A DNA stretch of 64,000 nt from positions 1,178,001 through 1,242,000 of the forward strand of contig NC_019697.1 of the NCBI RefSeq assembly GCF_000317145.1. Reading direction: 5' to 3'. Position 1 is the first letter of the stretch, and each line of letters opens with the position of its first letter. Origin of the DNA: Chamaesiphon minutus PCC 6605. GTDB taxonomy: Bacteria; Cyanobacteriota; Cyanobacteriia; Cyanobacteriales; Chamaesiphonaceae. The notes under the pieces were generated by a model. The model was not told where the DNA came from. It saw only the letters and a program-made list of their open reading frames with translations, and did not search any database. The position numbers and the translations under genes were made by a program. This document shows, piece by piece, positions 1 to 9,700 of the stretch.

Positions 1-2
1 TA

Positions 3-311
3 ACTGCCCCCAAGCAAGATTATATTGGTGATGGCTTCAAGATTGGATTGCAGCAAAACTTATGGGTCTATTTAGGCCCACAGGTGTTAAATGGTAACTA
101 TCCAAGGCTAAAGGTTAAGTTCAAACCCCTCACCCGTCAAAAAATCAGGGTTGAATACAGCCAAGCTGAGTATGCACCAGTAGCCAATGCTAGGGCAAAT
201 CAAGAGCGGCTGGTAAAAACTTTTGGCGAATCAGGAGCTTATATTTTCGAGCATCGTTTGGGCTGTTGGCGGTTGACTCAAGAACTAAGATCTGCTGTGA
301 CTTTGCCATAG
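3..311 (+). CDS. hypothetical protein, 3' end only
   Basis: The reading frame is already open at the left edge of the window, so only the C-terminal 102 residues are visible. The downstream TTG at 48 is probably internal, not a start. The visible part is basic and polar, with a YLGPQVL segment and no signal peptide, membrane segment or motif I recognise. It ends 45 bp before the end of the convergent Nif11 gene. Function unknown. Confidence 0.45.
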   Translation, partial: TAPKQDYIGDGFKIGLQQNLWVYLGPQVLNGNYPRLKVKFKPLTRQKIRVEYSQAEYAPVANARANQERLVKTFGESGAYIFEHRLGCWRLTQELRSAVTLP

Positions 312-356
312 CAGCGGTACGACAGTATTCAGACAAAACTTCAAAATAAAAGAGAC

Positions 357-764
357 TTATAGCAATCCCAGGTTTCTAAACCACAGCTTCTCAAAGCTAA
401 ACCCAGGAATTGCAGCGGCGGCTATTGCTGCTTGTTGAAAGTCATCGGCGGCGAGTGCAAATCCGTTGCGGTTAGCTAGATCGATAGCGGCTGGTAGAGA
501 TTGACATTGCTTCAGTTCTTGATTTAGTTCTTCCGATTGTTGCGCCAACTCGAAGAAACTCCGCATTGGCGGATCGAGGGTGATTACCCAGGCATGGTAA
601 GCGGTTTGGGCGATTTCTCGCATGTCTTCCATTGTTAATTCGACACCTTCGGCTCTAGCGAGAGCGATTAATTCGATCGGCGATCGCATCTGTTCTATCT
701 GCGATTGGAGTGCTGGGGAGTCTTTGACTAAGCGATCGAACGATCGAGCATTTGATAAGGACAT
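357..764 (-). CDS. tandem Nif11-domain protein
   Basis: This 135-residue protein carries two Nif11-like helical domains. The first is at about residues 8-50, with the pattern FDRLVKDSPALQ..., RSPIELIALARAEGVELTMEDM. The second is at about 68-112 (FFELAQQSEELNQELKQCQS..., AIDLANRNGFALAADDF). Nif11 domains are widespread in cyanobacteria, either as proteins of unknown role or as leaders of ribosomal peptides. No GG or AG cleavage site followed by a Cys-rich core is visible, so a peptide precursor is unlikely. The ATG follows about 100 bp of non-coding DNA that ends at the IS630 left end. No biosynthetic genes are nearby. Confidence 0.75.
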   Translation of the reverse strand: MSLSNARSFDRLVKDSPALQSQIEQMRSPIELIALARAEGVELTMEDMREIAQTAYHAWVITLDPPMRSFFELAQQSEELNQELKQCQSLPAAIDLANRNGFALAADDFQQAAIAAAAIPGFSFEKLWFRNLGLL

Positions 765-928
765 TAGATGAATTACCTGTTGTTTGTCTATAGTTAACTA
801 GGGCTTGCTGCTTTGTCGATCGATTGACTAGCTTGCCGTAATCTTTCGGAGATCTCATCTAATACCAATTTAAATTTAAGGGATGACAGATCGGCTAAAA
901 TGAGAAATGGAGGATAAGAGAGATAGAG

Positions 929-1423
929 ATGGCAGGAAAAACCTCAATTACGATCGCACAGAGCTTAGAAGAAATAACCGCAAGATTACATCAAGCCAGC
1001 CAGCCGATAGTCAAGGAAAGGCTCCAGGTACTCTACTGGCTCAAACAAGAGAAGGCACCCAGCATCAGCAAGATTGCTAAAGCAATTGGGAGACATCGAG
1101 GGACATTACAAGAATGGTTAAGAATCTATCGCACCGGAGGATTGGCAGCATTAGAAAGTGTCAAAAGTAGCCCAGGCGGGGGCAATCGGGTAATTCCGAC
1201 CTGGGCAGAAGAGTCGTTGTCAAAACGATTACAAGATCCAGAAAATGGATTTGATAGCTATGGAGCAGTCCAGGAATGGTTGTCCGAAACGTTAGGCGTC
1301 GAAGCAGAGTATCATGCGGTTTATCAAATGACCCGCTATCGGCTCAAAGCCAAGCTGAAAGTAGCACGACCACAACATTACAAGCAAGATCGGGACAGCC
1401 GTTTGGCTTTTAAAAAAACTTAG
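929..1423 (+). CDS. IS630 transposase, N-terminal helix-turn-helix part (orfA)
   Basis: This 164-residue protein has the winged-helix/HTH DNA-binding domain of IS630 transposases (ISKIAKAIGRHRGTLQEWLRIYRTGGLAAL at about residues 45-75). It would bind the element ends. It stops at 1423, just after an A7 run containing tandem AAA AAA codons (1412-1418). A -1 slip there leads straight into orfB. IS630 elements commonly join the two halves by such a frameshift. The ATG at 929 has an upstream purine-rich stretch (GGATAAGAGAGATAGAG). Confidence 0.85.
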   Translation: MAGKTSITIAQSLEEITARLHQASQPIVKERLQVLYWLKQEKAPSISKIAKAIGRHRGTLQEWLRIYRTGGLAALESVKSSPGGGNRVIPTWAEESLSKRLQDPENGFDSYGAVQEWLSETLGVEAEYHAVYQMTRYRLKAKLKVARPQHYKQDRDSRLAFKKT

Positions 1424-1431
1424 CTTCGGAC

Positions 1432-1998
1432 TTGGAACTGTTAAGTTTATTCGATCGCCAGAATGAGCGACCTTTAAGGTATTTTGTTCAAGATGAAAGT
1501 CGGTTTGGACTCAAAACGTTAATTGGTAGATTGCTGACGGCTTGCGGCATTAAACCGATTGGAGAATGGCAATGGCTATTTAAGGCATTTTGGCTATATG
1601 GGGCGGTTGAACCAGCCACAGGAGAGTCTTTTTTTCTGCAATTCTCTCATGTCGATACCGAGTGCTTTCAACGGTTTTTGGATGAATTTGCCAAGATTTA
1701 TCCAGATAGTCTCAATGTTATTCAAGTTGACAATGGTCGTTTTCATACCAGCAAGAAATTGGTGATACCAGAAAATATTATCCTGATATTTCAACCACCT
1801 TATTGCCCAGAACTAAATCCAATTGAGCACTTGTGGCAATATCTCAAAGCTGATCTACGATGGGCTTCAGTCAAAACTCTGGAAGAACTTCAAATCAAGG
1901 TAGGGCAACTTTTGGCAGAACTAACTCCTGAAATCATTGCGAGTATTACCGGATATCCATTCATTTTAGATGCACTATCTGTCGTCAACACCATTTAA
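1432..1998 (+). CDS. IS630 transposase, C-terminal DDE catalytic part (orfB)
   Basis: This is the DDE catalytic half. The first acidic residue is in FVQDESRFGL, the second in NVIQVDNGRFHTSK, and the third in the typical PPYCPELNPIEHLWQYLK motif. It is probably made as a fusion with orfA through a -1 frameshift at the A7 run near 1412-1418; a frame open from about 1414 joins the two. The annotated TTG start is only the first in-frame candidate. The stop lies 7 bp before the right terminal repeat. Confidence 0.85.
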   Translation: MELLSLFDRQNERPLRYFVQDESRFGLKTLIGRLLTACGIKPIGEWQWLFKAFWLYGAVEPATGESFFLQFSHVDTECFQRFLDEFAKIYPDSLNVIQVDNGRFHTSKKLVIPENIILIFQPPYCPELNPIEHLWQYLKADLRWASVKTLEELQIKVGQLLAELTPEIIASITGYPFILDALSVVNTI

Positions 1999-2202
1999 AT
2001 TGGTATAAGCTCTCTTTGATGATGATTGAGGGTACTCCTGCCATCTAAATATCTCCAATCTATCCTTCCTAGTCGATCTCATCTGTCATCTCTTCGATTT
2101 AATTTGGTATAACTACATCAAGAGTTCTGATTCCCCCTTTCCCGTGCGTAATTGACTATTTTTCGAGTTTGACGAGATCTACCTACACATCCATTACAAA
2201 AT

Positions 2203-2280
2203 AGGCTGATTTAGCGACGAAACCCAATTTATGTCCTTTCCCTGTACAGACTAAATTGATGGCTCTCAAGGCGAAAATAG
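2203..2280. repeat. degenerate direct repeat, copy A
   Basis: This roughly 77-bp block shares GGCTGATTTAGC, then GAAACCC/AAACCCC-like sequence, then AATTGATGGCTCTCA and GGCGAAAATAG with the block at 2483-2558. The similarity is about three quarters by eye. Read on the minus strand, both copies encode similar peptides (FALRAINLV...GFVAKSAY versus FAVRAINSV...GFAAKSAH). They may therefore be remnants of a repeated coding or intergenic module. Confidence 0.5.
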
Positions 2281-2482
2281 AGGGCTTTGAGAGGATGTTT
2301 GTAGGTATTTTGCAGGTATCGATCGAACCATCAGAACCATTGGGTTTTCGATCGATACCCAGCAGACAAGGGATGCCTTTGGGACGATCGCGCAAAAGCA
2401 GTAGGCACTAAACCAATAACTACCATTTTCGATCGCCCAACAGCCGAGCTTAAATCGAACATCTCTTCATCTCCCTCGACAA

Positions 2483-2558
2483 TGGGCTGATTTAGCTGCA
2501 AAACCCCATTCATGTTTCCATATATCGACCGAATTGATGGCTCTCACGGCGAAAATAG
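2483..2558. repeat. degenerate direct repeat, copy B
   Basis: This is the second copy of the block at 2203-2280, in the same orientation. See that entry for the shared words. Confidence 0.5.
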
Positions 2559-2622
2559 GCCGCTCTGGGGCGATCTTTGTTGCTGTCTGCCTGTTGTCGG
2601 TCGCGCGCCCTGTCATCGCTCG

Positions 2623-2637
2623 TTGGCGGAGCCTCTG
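2623..2637 (+). repeat. decayed micro-element copy
   Basis: The conserved head TTGGCGGAGCC of the hairpin micro-element is present after a CG. The hairpin part that follows (TCTGAGTTTTCC) has decayed and the right ATCG flank is missing. Confidence 0.45.
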
Positions 2638-3178
2638 AGTTTTCCTGGCACTCACCACTGGGAAATACTCTCGATCGCACCCTTGATTTGCGGCAAAACA
2701 TTTCCGAGGTAGAGGTAACTACAGGAATTGCCCGACCTCTTTCTCGAGCGGGTTTGAATCGATCGCCTATGGTTGTTACTAAGCCCGCAATTAACACACC
2801 CTCACACCTGGCAGAGCGGTCTGTATCCTGTTGTCACTTAGATACTACGTCCGTGTTCGGTTAGGCATTGATTTTTTGAGTTGGAGAGGAGACACGAGGC
2901 GAAACAAGCCTAATAAACTAATTTTAGTCACCCTGAAAGTATATTTGTTTTTTTAAAATGTAGTTATTTTTTATGTATGAGATTATTTTTTTATAAGCGT
3001 TAGTTTATAAATTTATTATGGTTATAATAGACAAGCGTATTTATTTATATGATATTAAAATTTGCTGTAAATTGAAAAAGATCGATCGAAAGGTATGTGA
3101 GCAGGATCGCCAAACTACTCGTCAACGCGATCGAAAGTGAGGATTCGAGCAAAAAGTGAGTTCTGAGATCGGATCGCC

Positions 3179-3222
3179 TGGTATAGCATTGCAAAATGTT
3201 TGGTATAGCATTGCAAAATGTT
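3179..3222. repeat. exact 22-bp tandem duplication
   Basis: Two identical head-to-tail 22-bp units run from 3179-3200 and 3201-3222. Each begins TGGTATAGCATTGC and ends AAAATGTT. They lie in a non-coding stretch downstream of the pPIWI-RE gene. They could be a duplicated binding site or a replication-slippage product; the sequence alone does not decide. Confidence 0.8.
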
Positions 3223-3331
3223 GGACAAGTAACCGATTTGACGCAATGGAGCTTAGACTAAATCTTGTCAGCTAAAGACCCAGTGATGTCAGAACCAATT
3301 CAATCCGATCGAGAGATAGGTACAGTTACCA

Positions 3332-3492
3332 ATGAAAACCGTCTTTGTCGTTCATCATCTGCATGTCCCTCCCAGCGGAGAGGAAGACACCAAATTAATT
3401 GGGACATATAGCTCTTCCAAAACGGATCGAAGTCCAGCCTGGATTTTGCGACTACCCACGCCTCATCGATCCACTCATCGACGATTATGAAT
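3332..3492 (+). pseudogene. remnant of a small DUF7336-like protein
   Basis: An ATG at 3332 opens MKTVFVVHHLHVPPSGEED and then KLIGTYSSS. This matches my memory of small cyanobacterial proteins with V(H/Q)HLHV, G-E-ED-KLIG-YSS and a later QPGFCDYP motif. The second half (IEVQPGFCDYPRLIDPLIDDYE) is present at about 3424-3492 but in another frame, so sequence between SSS and IEVQ has been lost. The family name is from memory and uncertain. Confidence 0.4.
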
Positions 3493-3650
3493 AAAGGGCT
3501 ATTACTATATGATGGGGTCTCCTGGGTTTGTAGTAGAAACTGGATCTCAAGCTACAAAAATAGCTTCGTGTGAACGCTGAATTCCTTGCCAAGAGGCGTA
3601 TAAGTTTAAATCATCACCAAATACTCAGGAGAGCCATATGATGGATTCTA

Positions 3651-6584
3651 TTAGTCCAAATCCAAAATACATAGTAAATCTTCGATCGATTCTATTCCCA
3701 AGTGCATCGGGTATGGACGACTGATATTTCCTCTCGTGAATGCGGGAGAAGTTCTTAGCAAATGTGGTACTCGGCACAGTGCTTTGAGCTTGTCTTCTGT
3801 TTGAAAATCGTGATGAACAAAGAATGGTAATATTTCGACCATTTGCTGGTGTTTATAGGCAATATTGGCAGCACCTAGGTCTTTTTTATACAATTCTCTG
3901 TTATTAGTTGTATGTTGTGTCTTTTTCTGGGTATCTGGTATTCGCCCTACAGAAAAGTAATGCAATAGTTCTGAGACTGTTTTGTCTATAAATCCGCTTA
4001 ACTTTGTAAAATCTGAAGTCTCTTTATCTTCGTTCCAAGTTTCTCGATTAGGTACATACTGCGGAGTTTCTTGGTTGGTGCGAAGGCGAATTACACCTAG
4101 TAAATTTACGAATTTTTCATCGTCTCTCTGATATGTGGTATGACCAGTTACATGACTAAAGTCTAGAATATCTCGTTGTGCTAGTAAATATTCATTCTTA
4201 AGTTGAAACCACGCTCGATCGTCTTTGCTACCTTCATTCCGCCAAACATCGGCTTCAATTAGAGCGATCGTCGGATGTTCGAGATGTTGGCTTAAAACGT
4301 CAGCTACAAACTTTACTAAGTGTCCGCCTTTCATTTGAACTCGATCGAGACTATCTGCATCTTTTTTTCGTGCCTGATGAAACAACTTACCGATAGCTAG
4401 TCCGGATTGTGAATAAGGAAGCCATTGTTTTTGATTAGGGAGTAACACATCTACCATCCCTGTTGCACTCAGCCGAACGGCAACTGCATATTGAAATGGT
4501 GTATTACCGATATAGTTGTTTTTTTTGATTCGGCAGAAGCCAATTACATCTAATTGTTGAGCAATTTCTTCTGATATTCCTGCAACTTTATAAATTTCTG
4601 ATGGCATTCCATACAATGCGCCTGTCTGACGTAAGGTTAAATCTAATACGGCATTTAATACTCTCCCCTCAGTTGCTTTGGTATAAGATGCATCATCTGT
4701 TGAATTTTCTTTCTCTTTCTGTTTGACTGTTTGCAACATTTGAGAATTGATATTCTCTAATACACAAGCTTCTCTGACTGCTCCTCGAATACTTTGTCGA
4801 GGATGTACTCCCTTTAAGTTACTCGTTCCAATTTCAATAATAGCAAAAAGATCGGAGTTGCTTTTGTCATTTACTACATGAACTATCTTCTCTTGAATAA
4901 AAGCTTGCCACTCTTTACGTTTTAAATAGTGTTGCTTGTCGATTTCTTTGTCGAAGTCTTTGTTTATGGACGGCAATCCAGAGACGGTTAATTTTTCTAG
5001 AAGATGAGAATTATCGATGAAAATATCTATTACGTTAATGTGGGCAGGGAAATCATCATCCTCTTTAATCAAAAAGGCTTTGTGTAACTGCTGACGGACT
5101 AATTCCCTGGTATGCCTTTCTTGGTAAATGATAAGTATATATATGCGCTTTCTATCGAACGATGGCTTAATAGCACTTGCAACAATAATTTGCTCTGCCT
5201 TGATATAGGTTTCTTTTTCTCCTTCTGTTTGAGCATTTTTTTTGATTTCGGACGGGTTTAAAGATGTACGATGTGATTCATAGTCGCTCATCGCTAAAGG
5301 TAGTTTTTTACCGCTAGGGGTAGGAACATCGCACTCCATCGAGCGATCTGGAATTAATATGCCATCTAGTAATTGGATAATTTGATTAATAATATCGGCA
5401 CGTTCTTTTAAACTAAAGCCTGTTTTAATGGAATGTCCGTGTCCTCTTCCTTTTTGACTTTCTTGTCTATATCCATAACCTTCAGCATGAACGATATAGT
5501 ATTCATCTTGCTTCCAATTATCGATATAATCTAAATTACCAAATTTAATTGGATCGTTTAAAATATCAATTGGAGAAACAAGTGGTCTTGCTTTGAATGC
5601 AGTTAGCACATCTGGCAATTGTTCTTGCCAGGGTTTACTAGCATTATTTTCAACAGTTAAACGAACCAATGTTGAATCGATCGGATATTCATCTAATCTG
5701 GCTTTGTTCATACCCATTAAAATCGAAATATCTCGACCGTGGTTATTCTTCACCAAAGGCTCGTGAGCGTATCTTTGACAACTAAGATTTACAAATATCC
5801 AAGGTTTGAGATGACCTGCTGAGTTGAGTCTTCCAGCTTGAGTCTGTAAGTAAAAATCTAACCGATAAGCGAAAAAACCTTCTTTTTCGTCATCACTATC
5901 ATCAATATAATAAGTTGCTTTGAATGGTTGACTGACTAGGTGTAATCCTATTTTTGTCGAACCGTCACCTTGGACTTTGCGCCATACAATAGTTTGCTCT
6001 CTAGCTCCAGAAGAAATAGTACAGGTTTGTTCGTGCAATAAACTTACTAATAAACTGGGAATAGCTTGATAGCCCAATCCATTTTGAGTGTTAATATCTT
6101 TAATTAAAGTTTCGGGCTGAATATATTCCCATTGCCAATCTGAGGGAATTCTCTCGATCGCAGCTAGAAATCGATCGCACACAGATCGAAATTCATCTTT
6201 ATTAGCTTGTTTATTTAAAAACTGTGTTGTCCAATTTTTCGCCCAGATATAGATTAACTGATAGATTTGTGCTGGTGTTGCGATCGATTCCATCGATTTC
6301 CCAACGGCTAAAGCCTGACGTTGAGGGATATAGTCTATAGGCATTGAAGATTCAAACCCATAAGTCAATGTAGAAGTACAAGCAAGGATTGCATTATTTA
6401 ATTGACGATAGGGTGCATAAACTTTAGCATTACTACGTAACACTTGTTGAATATCTCTACAAAAATCCTGAACTTCTTTAGAGAAGGGAAACTTCAAGAC
6501 AACAATTCTCATGTCAGATAAAGAATCGATCGCTAAATCCATCCGAGCAGGTAAAGCAACAGGAGAGCTATTTTTTTTAGGCAT
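3651..6584 (-). CDS. pPIWI-RE protein (prokaryotic PIWI of the R/E family)
   Basis: This very large protein (977 residues from the ATG at 6584) is the Argonaute-like member of the three-gene pPIWI-RE cassette. The N-terminal half matches the family's X-module/MID-like region by general layout. The C-terminal third has the RNase H-fold PIWI region, with FAIIEIGTSNLKG, then HPRQSIRGAVREA, and later TIALIEADVWRNE. The last holds acidic and Arg residues of the type that named the family. An upstream in-frame TTG at 6680 would add 32 residues (MEGYEAPPTQ...). I prefer the ATG, although neither start has a strong ribosome site. It follows the helicase gene in the same orientation. Known family inference (Burroughs, Iyer and Aravind): defence against plasmids or phage through R-loop or RNA-DNA recognition. 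Identification rests on recall of the family and on the gene trio. Confidence 0.82.
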   Translation of the reverse strand: MPKKNSSPVALPARMDLAIDSLSDMRIVVLKFPFSKEVQDFCRDIQQVLRSNAKVYAPYRQLNNAILACTSTLTYGFESSMPIDYIPQRQALAVGKSMESIATPAQIYQLIYIWAKNWTTQFLNKQANKDEFRSVCDRFLAAIERIPSDWQWEYIQPETLIKDINTQNGLGYQAIPSLLVSLLHEQTCTISSGAREQTIVWRKVQGDGSTKIGLHLVSQPFKATYYIDDSDDEKEGFFAYRLDFYLQTQAGRLNSAGHLKPWIFVNLSCQRYAHEPLVKNNHGRDISILMGMNKARLDEYPIDSTLVRLTVENNASKPWQEQLPDVLTAFKARPLVSPIDILNDPIKFGNLDYIDNWKQDEYYIVHAEGYGYRQESQKGRGHGHSIKTGFSLKERADIINQIIQLLDGILIPDRSMECDVPTPSGKKLPLAMSDYESHRTSLNPSEIKKNAQTEGEKETYIKAEQIIVASAIKPSFDRKRIYILIIYQERHTRELVRQQLHKAFLIKEDDDFPAHINVIDIFIDNSHLLEKLTVSGLPSINKDFDKEIDKQHYLKRKEWQAFIQEKIVHVVNDKSNSDLFAIIEIGTSNLKGVHPRQSIRGAVREACVLENINSQMLQTVKQKEKENSTDDASYTKATEGRVLNAVLDLTLRQTGALYGMPSEIYKVAGISEEIAQQLDVIGFCRIKKNNYIGNTPFQYAVAVRLSATGMVDVLLPNQKQWLPYSQSGLAIGKLFHQARKKDADSLDRVQMKGGHLVKFVADVLSQHLEHPTIALIEADVWRNEGSKDDRAWFQLKNEYLLAQRDILDFSHVTGHTTYQRDDEKFVNLLGVIRLRTNQETPQYVPNRETWNEDKETSDFTKLSGFIDKTVSELLHYFSVGRIPDTQKKTQHTTNNRELYKKDLGAANIAYKHQQMVEILPFFVHHDFQTEDKLKALCRVPHLLRTSPAFTRGNISRPYPMHLGIESIEDLLCILDLD

Positions 6585-6723
6585 GATTTTAAGGTGTGAG
6601 AAGATTTGGTTCGGGAGAGCGAGAGCGTGGTTTTTGTTGGTAATACTAATCTGTGTGGGCGGTGCTTCATAACCCTCCAAGGATGCTTAATCGTTTCAGT
6701 GAGGATTGGATAGTGAGATGAAT

Positions 6724-9700
6724 TCAGTAAAAGACATCTTCAATATTTTCTAAGGCATCAGCTAGCGGCTTATATAAAGCTTTCCCAACAGAATCCTCTT
6801 CGGCTATATAATCGCAAATTCTGAGGATTGTGGCTACTAATAAGCTATTCTCTTCTGTATCATTCTCGATTGAATCGGGATCGTCGCCTACTCTAATAGC
6901 TGCAAGCTTTTTAGCACTGTTATCCGCCCAAGCAGAATCGACAAAATAGCCATGAAAGGGAACGCCCCCACGAATCAAACGGCCTACCGCTTGAATGATT
7001 CTGCCTAACGCAGTGGCTGCTAGATCGTAGCGAGGGAAGGCACATAAATCATTGTTATCGCGTAGCGTTTTATAATAAGAGCGTTGCTCTACCGATCGCC
7101 AATAAGTATTGGCTGTTTTCCGCAATAATTCCGCACGATGAGCCACCCCGTCTCCCTGTCGCCAAGCAATAAAGTCTTCCTTCTCCAACCACTCATAAGC
7201 CCGTCGATTCATCTCTTGGGCGATCGCTTGTGTATCATGAGGATGAGGAAAAGGGCGAGTTAGAAAGTAAACTGCACCAAAGGCTGCTTTACCATTACTA
7301 TTCAAGATATTGAACCCACGTCCGATCGAACTTGTAGGTGCAACGAGGATTTTACCTTGGTGATGTCCGAATGTTTCAATATCCGCTCTTTTAAGCTCTC
7401 CAGGTTGAGATTTACCATCTTTTGTCTGATCTGCGTCGCTTACTAAATGATAGATTTGCTGACTGATATCGCTACGACATCGACGCATTTCATCAGCCAC
7501 CCATTTCCCCTGTTCGTAAGAATTCACCAATACTAAAATGCGAGTGCGATTTTGCCACAGTTCGGGATCTTTTTCGCCCAATTCCTTCAATGCTTGTAAT
7601 TCTAGAATCAAGTGATTGCTACCTTCATTGGTAGTGAGTAATTTCGCTAGTTCTTGAAACTTGGGACAGGCAATCTTCTTGTTGCTAAGATTACCTGACA
7701 TCCGCATTGGTTTATTTCGATCGTTAAACTGAGGGATAAACTTAAACTGGCTTTGCTTAATTGCTGATTGAGCACTAGTTTCGGGCATTAATACCCCTTG
7801 TGGATCGCTCACATGAAAAGTAGTTGAGTCTGGCAAATAGGAAGTCCCTGAAAGTGCCAAGACATTCGCACCTCGTTGTCCATCAAAATCTGTTAATAAG
7901 CGATGAAAGTTGAGTATATAGTCTCGCCCGATATTACTATAAGCAAATAAGCTCAGCGTGTCGCTATTTTTGGCAGAGTAGTAAGTACCAAATTGTCTTC
8001 CCGTTACTGGTAAGGGTAGAATATTTATCATCGCCCTTGGCATGTTTTTATGAGGTGAAGGTTCGTTAATATTATCAGGTCGGTTTTGCCATTCGTAAAA
8101 CACTATATTGACATGGCGATCCAATAAAACGATCGTCAGGGTGAACTGTAACCGACGAGTCAGAGTGTCAAGAGTATCTATATCTTCCTCTTTAGTTAGA
8201 TATGGATATAAGTCTTGTGTATCTGGGTGAGTTCTCAGATTATTTAACTCTGTCTTTAATCGATTTAATTTATCTAGTGTGCCAGGTGAAAAAGTAGTAA
8301 TCCAATTTTGACAATCATCGTAAATATCTCGATCGGTAGCACTCTCTCCCGTGTTATTAATCAACCGTAAAATCTCCAATAAGCTGGTTGTCGAAAGTTC
8401 GGAGCTACTACGTCTTAATAAAGGATCGTCCTTGAGAAAATCATCGAAACAATCCATGATAGATTGGATTTCTCGCTCGTCAGTTCTTAATTGCTCTTCT
8501 GATTTATCATAAGAATTTAATTCTTCCAATCCTGCTAAACGACGTGATAGCTTGTAAAAAAGAACGTGGGGCGTGAAGTATCCCTGTTGTGCCCATTCCT
8601 GGAGAATTTTATGTCCTAATTCATTACTTAGATTTGTGAGTGTAGCTTCTATTGCTGTTTGAGCATTTCTTTGTACGTTACGCCATCTAGATTTCAGCGG
8701 CGATCTGACTGAATCAGTTCGGCTTGATTGTTCTGTCTTAACACCAATTTTATCAAAAAGACCATTTCTACTACTATCGGTCAATGTTAATTGTTCTGCG
8801 TAAACTTTATCGAACCACTCAATAATAGTATCTGCTTCATCAAATACTACAATATCCGATTGCTCGTAAACCAATTCACCAATTTTAATTGGACGTAATT
8901 CGTAATGGTAAGGCATTCCACCGATAGACATGGCACCAGGGGTAGTAATCCAGACTCGCACTTTTGGCATATCCCGATATGCTTGTTGCGATGGACAGCG
9001 ATCGAATAAAGGGCAAAAGCAAGGTTTACTATTACTCTTAGGGGTCTTCTTCTTATCTTTAGGTGCTTTTTTAAGAGTATGACAAGGCTCTGTTCCTGGT
9101 TTGAGCGGCTTACCGTTTAAAATATTATTGCGCTCGCTTTGTGAAATCCTTGCTTGTAGAGGACAGACGATACTTAACCACCGCTCGCCCCAGTGTGCTT
9201 GTCCTCGGTGGAGATGGTTTAAGTAGTCATCAGAGTTAGCAAAATTCTGTAAATGGCTGTCCCTCCGGCTTCTTCCTAAAATTGGTACAGCAACAGGATC
9301 GTCAGTTTCGGGATTATCGCAAAACCACCAATTAATTTGATTGGCGATTTTAATAGCTGATTGAGTGTCGCCGACAACTATAGTTATGCGGAGATCCGGA
9401 CGGTTTCTAATAATATTACTAGCTAAGAGCAAAGATAATGTAGATTTTCCTGAAGCTACCATGCCCGCAATATGAGTAAAGCCATCTATATTCAAAGTCG
9501 GTGCCGTTTGTCGATCGACAACATTTCTCGATCGAACTTTGTGATAATTGAGTTTACTAAAACGTTTTATCCAATTACCTTTAGTAGCATTCGACCAAGA
9601 ATATTGTCGAGCTAAAATTTCTTCTCTCGTATCTAAAAATATGGCTTCTGCTTCTAAGTCAGCTAGATCGATTACCACAGGCAATCGTGCTTGTATACGC

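Larger units (their letters stand above)
863..2005 (+). mobile_element. IS630-family insertion sequence, apparently complete
   Basis: The element is bounded by a perfect 13-bp inverted repeat: TACCAATTTAAAT at 863-875 and its complement at 1993-2005. The outermost base pair step on each side is TA, matching the TA target duplication typical of IS630/Tc1 relatives. It carries two overlapping-phase ORFs, orfA at 929 and orfB at 1432. A further loose copy of the end (AATTTGGTATA) lies at about 2101-2111, which hints at an older neighbouring insertion. Confidence 0.85.
2006..3650. other. 1.6-kb stretch without an intact gene
   Basis: I see no convincing intact gene here. The stretch contains a degenerate 77-bp direct repeat (2203 and 2483), a decayed micro-element copy near 2623, a strongly AT-rich block at about 2930-3070, an exact 22-bp tandem duplication at 3179-3222 and a frameshifted DUF7336-like fragment at about 3332-3492. 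Short open frames in the 2183-2864 part overlap each other on both strands and are not credible as genes. Confidence 0.6.

Noticed and set aside
2183-2864. Several overlapping open frames of 60-95 codons on both strands
   Set aside because: They overlap each other, have no family resemblance and run through repeats; the shared peptide on the minus strand is explained by the degenerate direct repeat.
3120-3160. GTGAGG...GTGAG pair resembling the shared regulon operator
   Set aside because: The half sites are not 11 bp apart and no -10 box follows at 10 nt. The same applies to a pair near 6697-6715.
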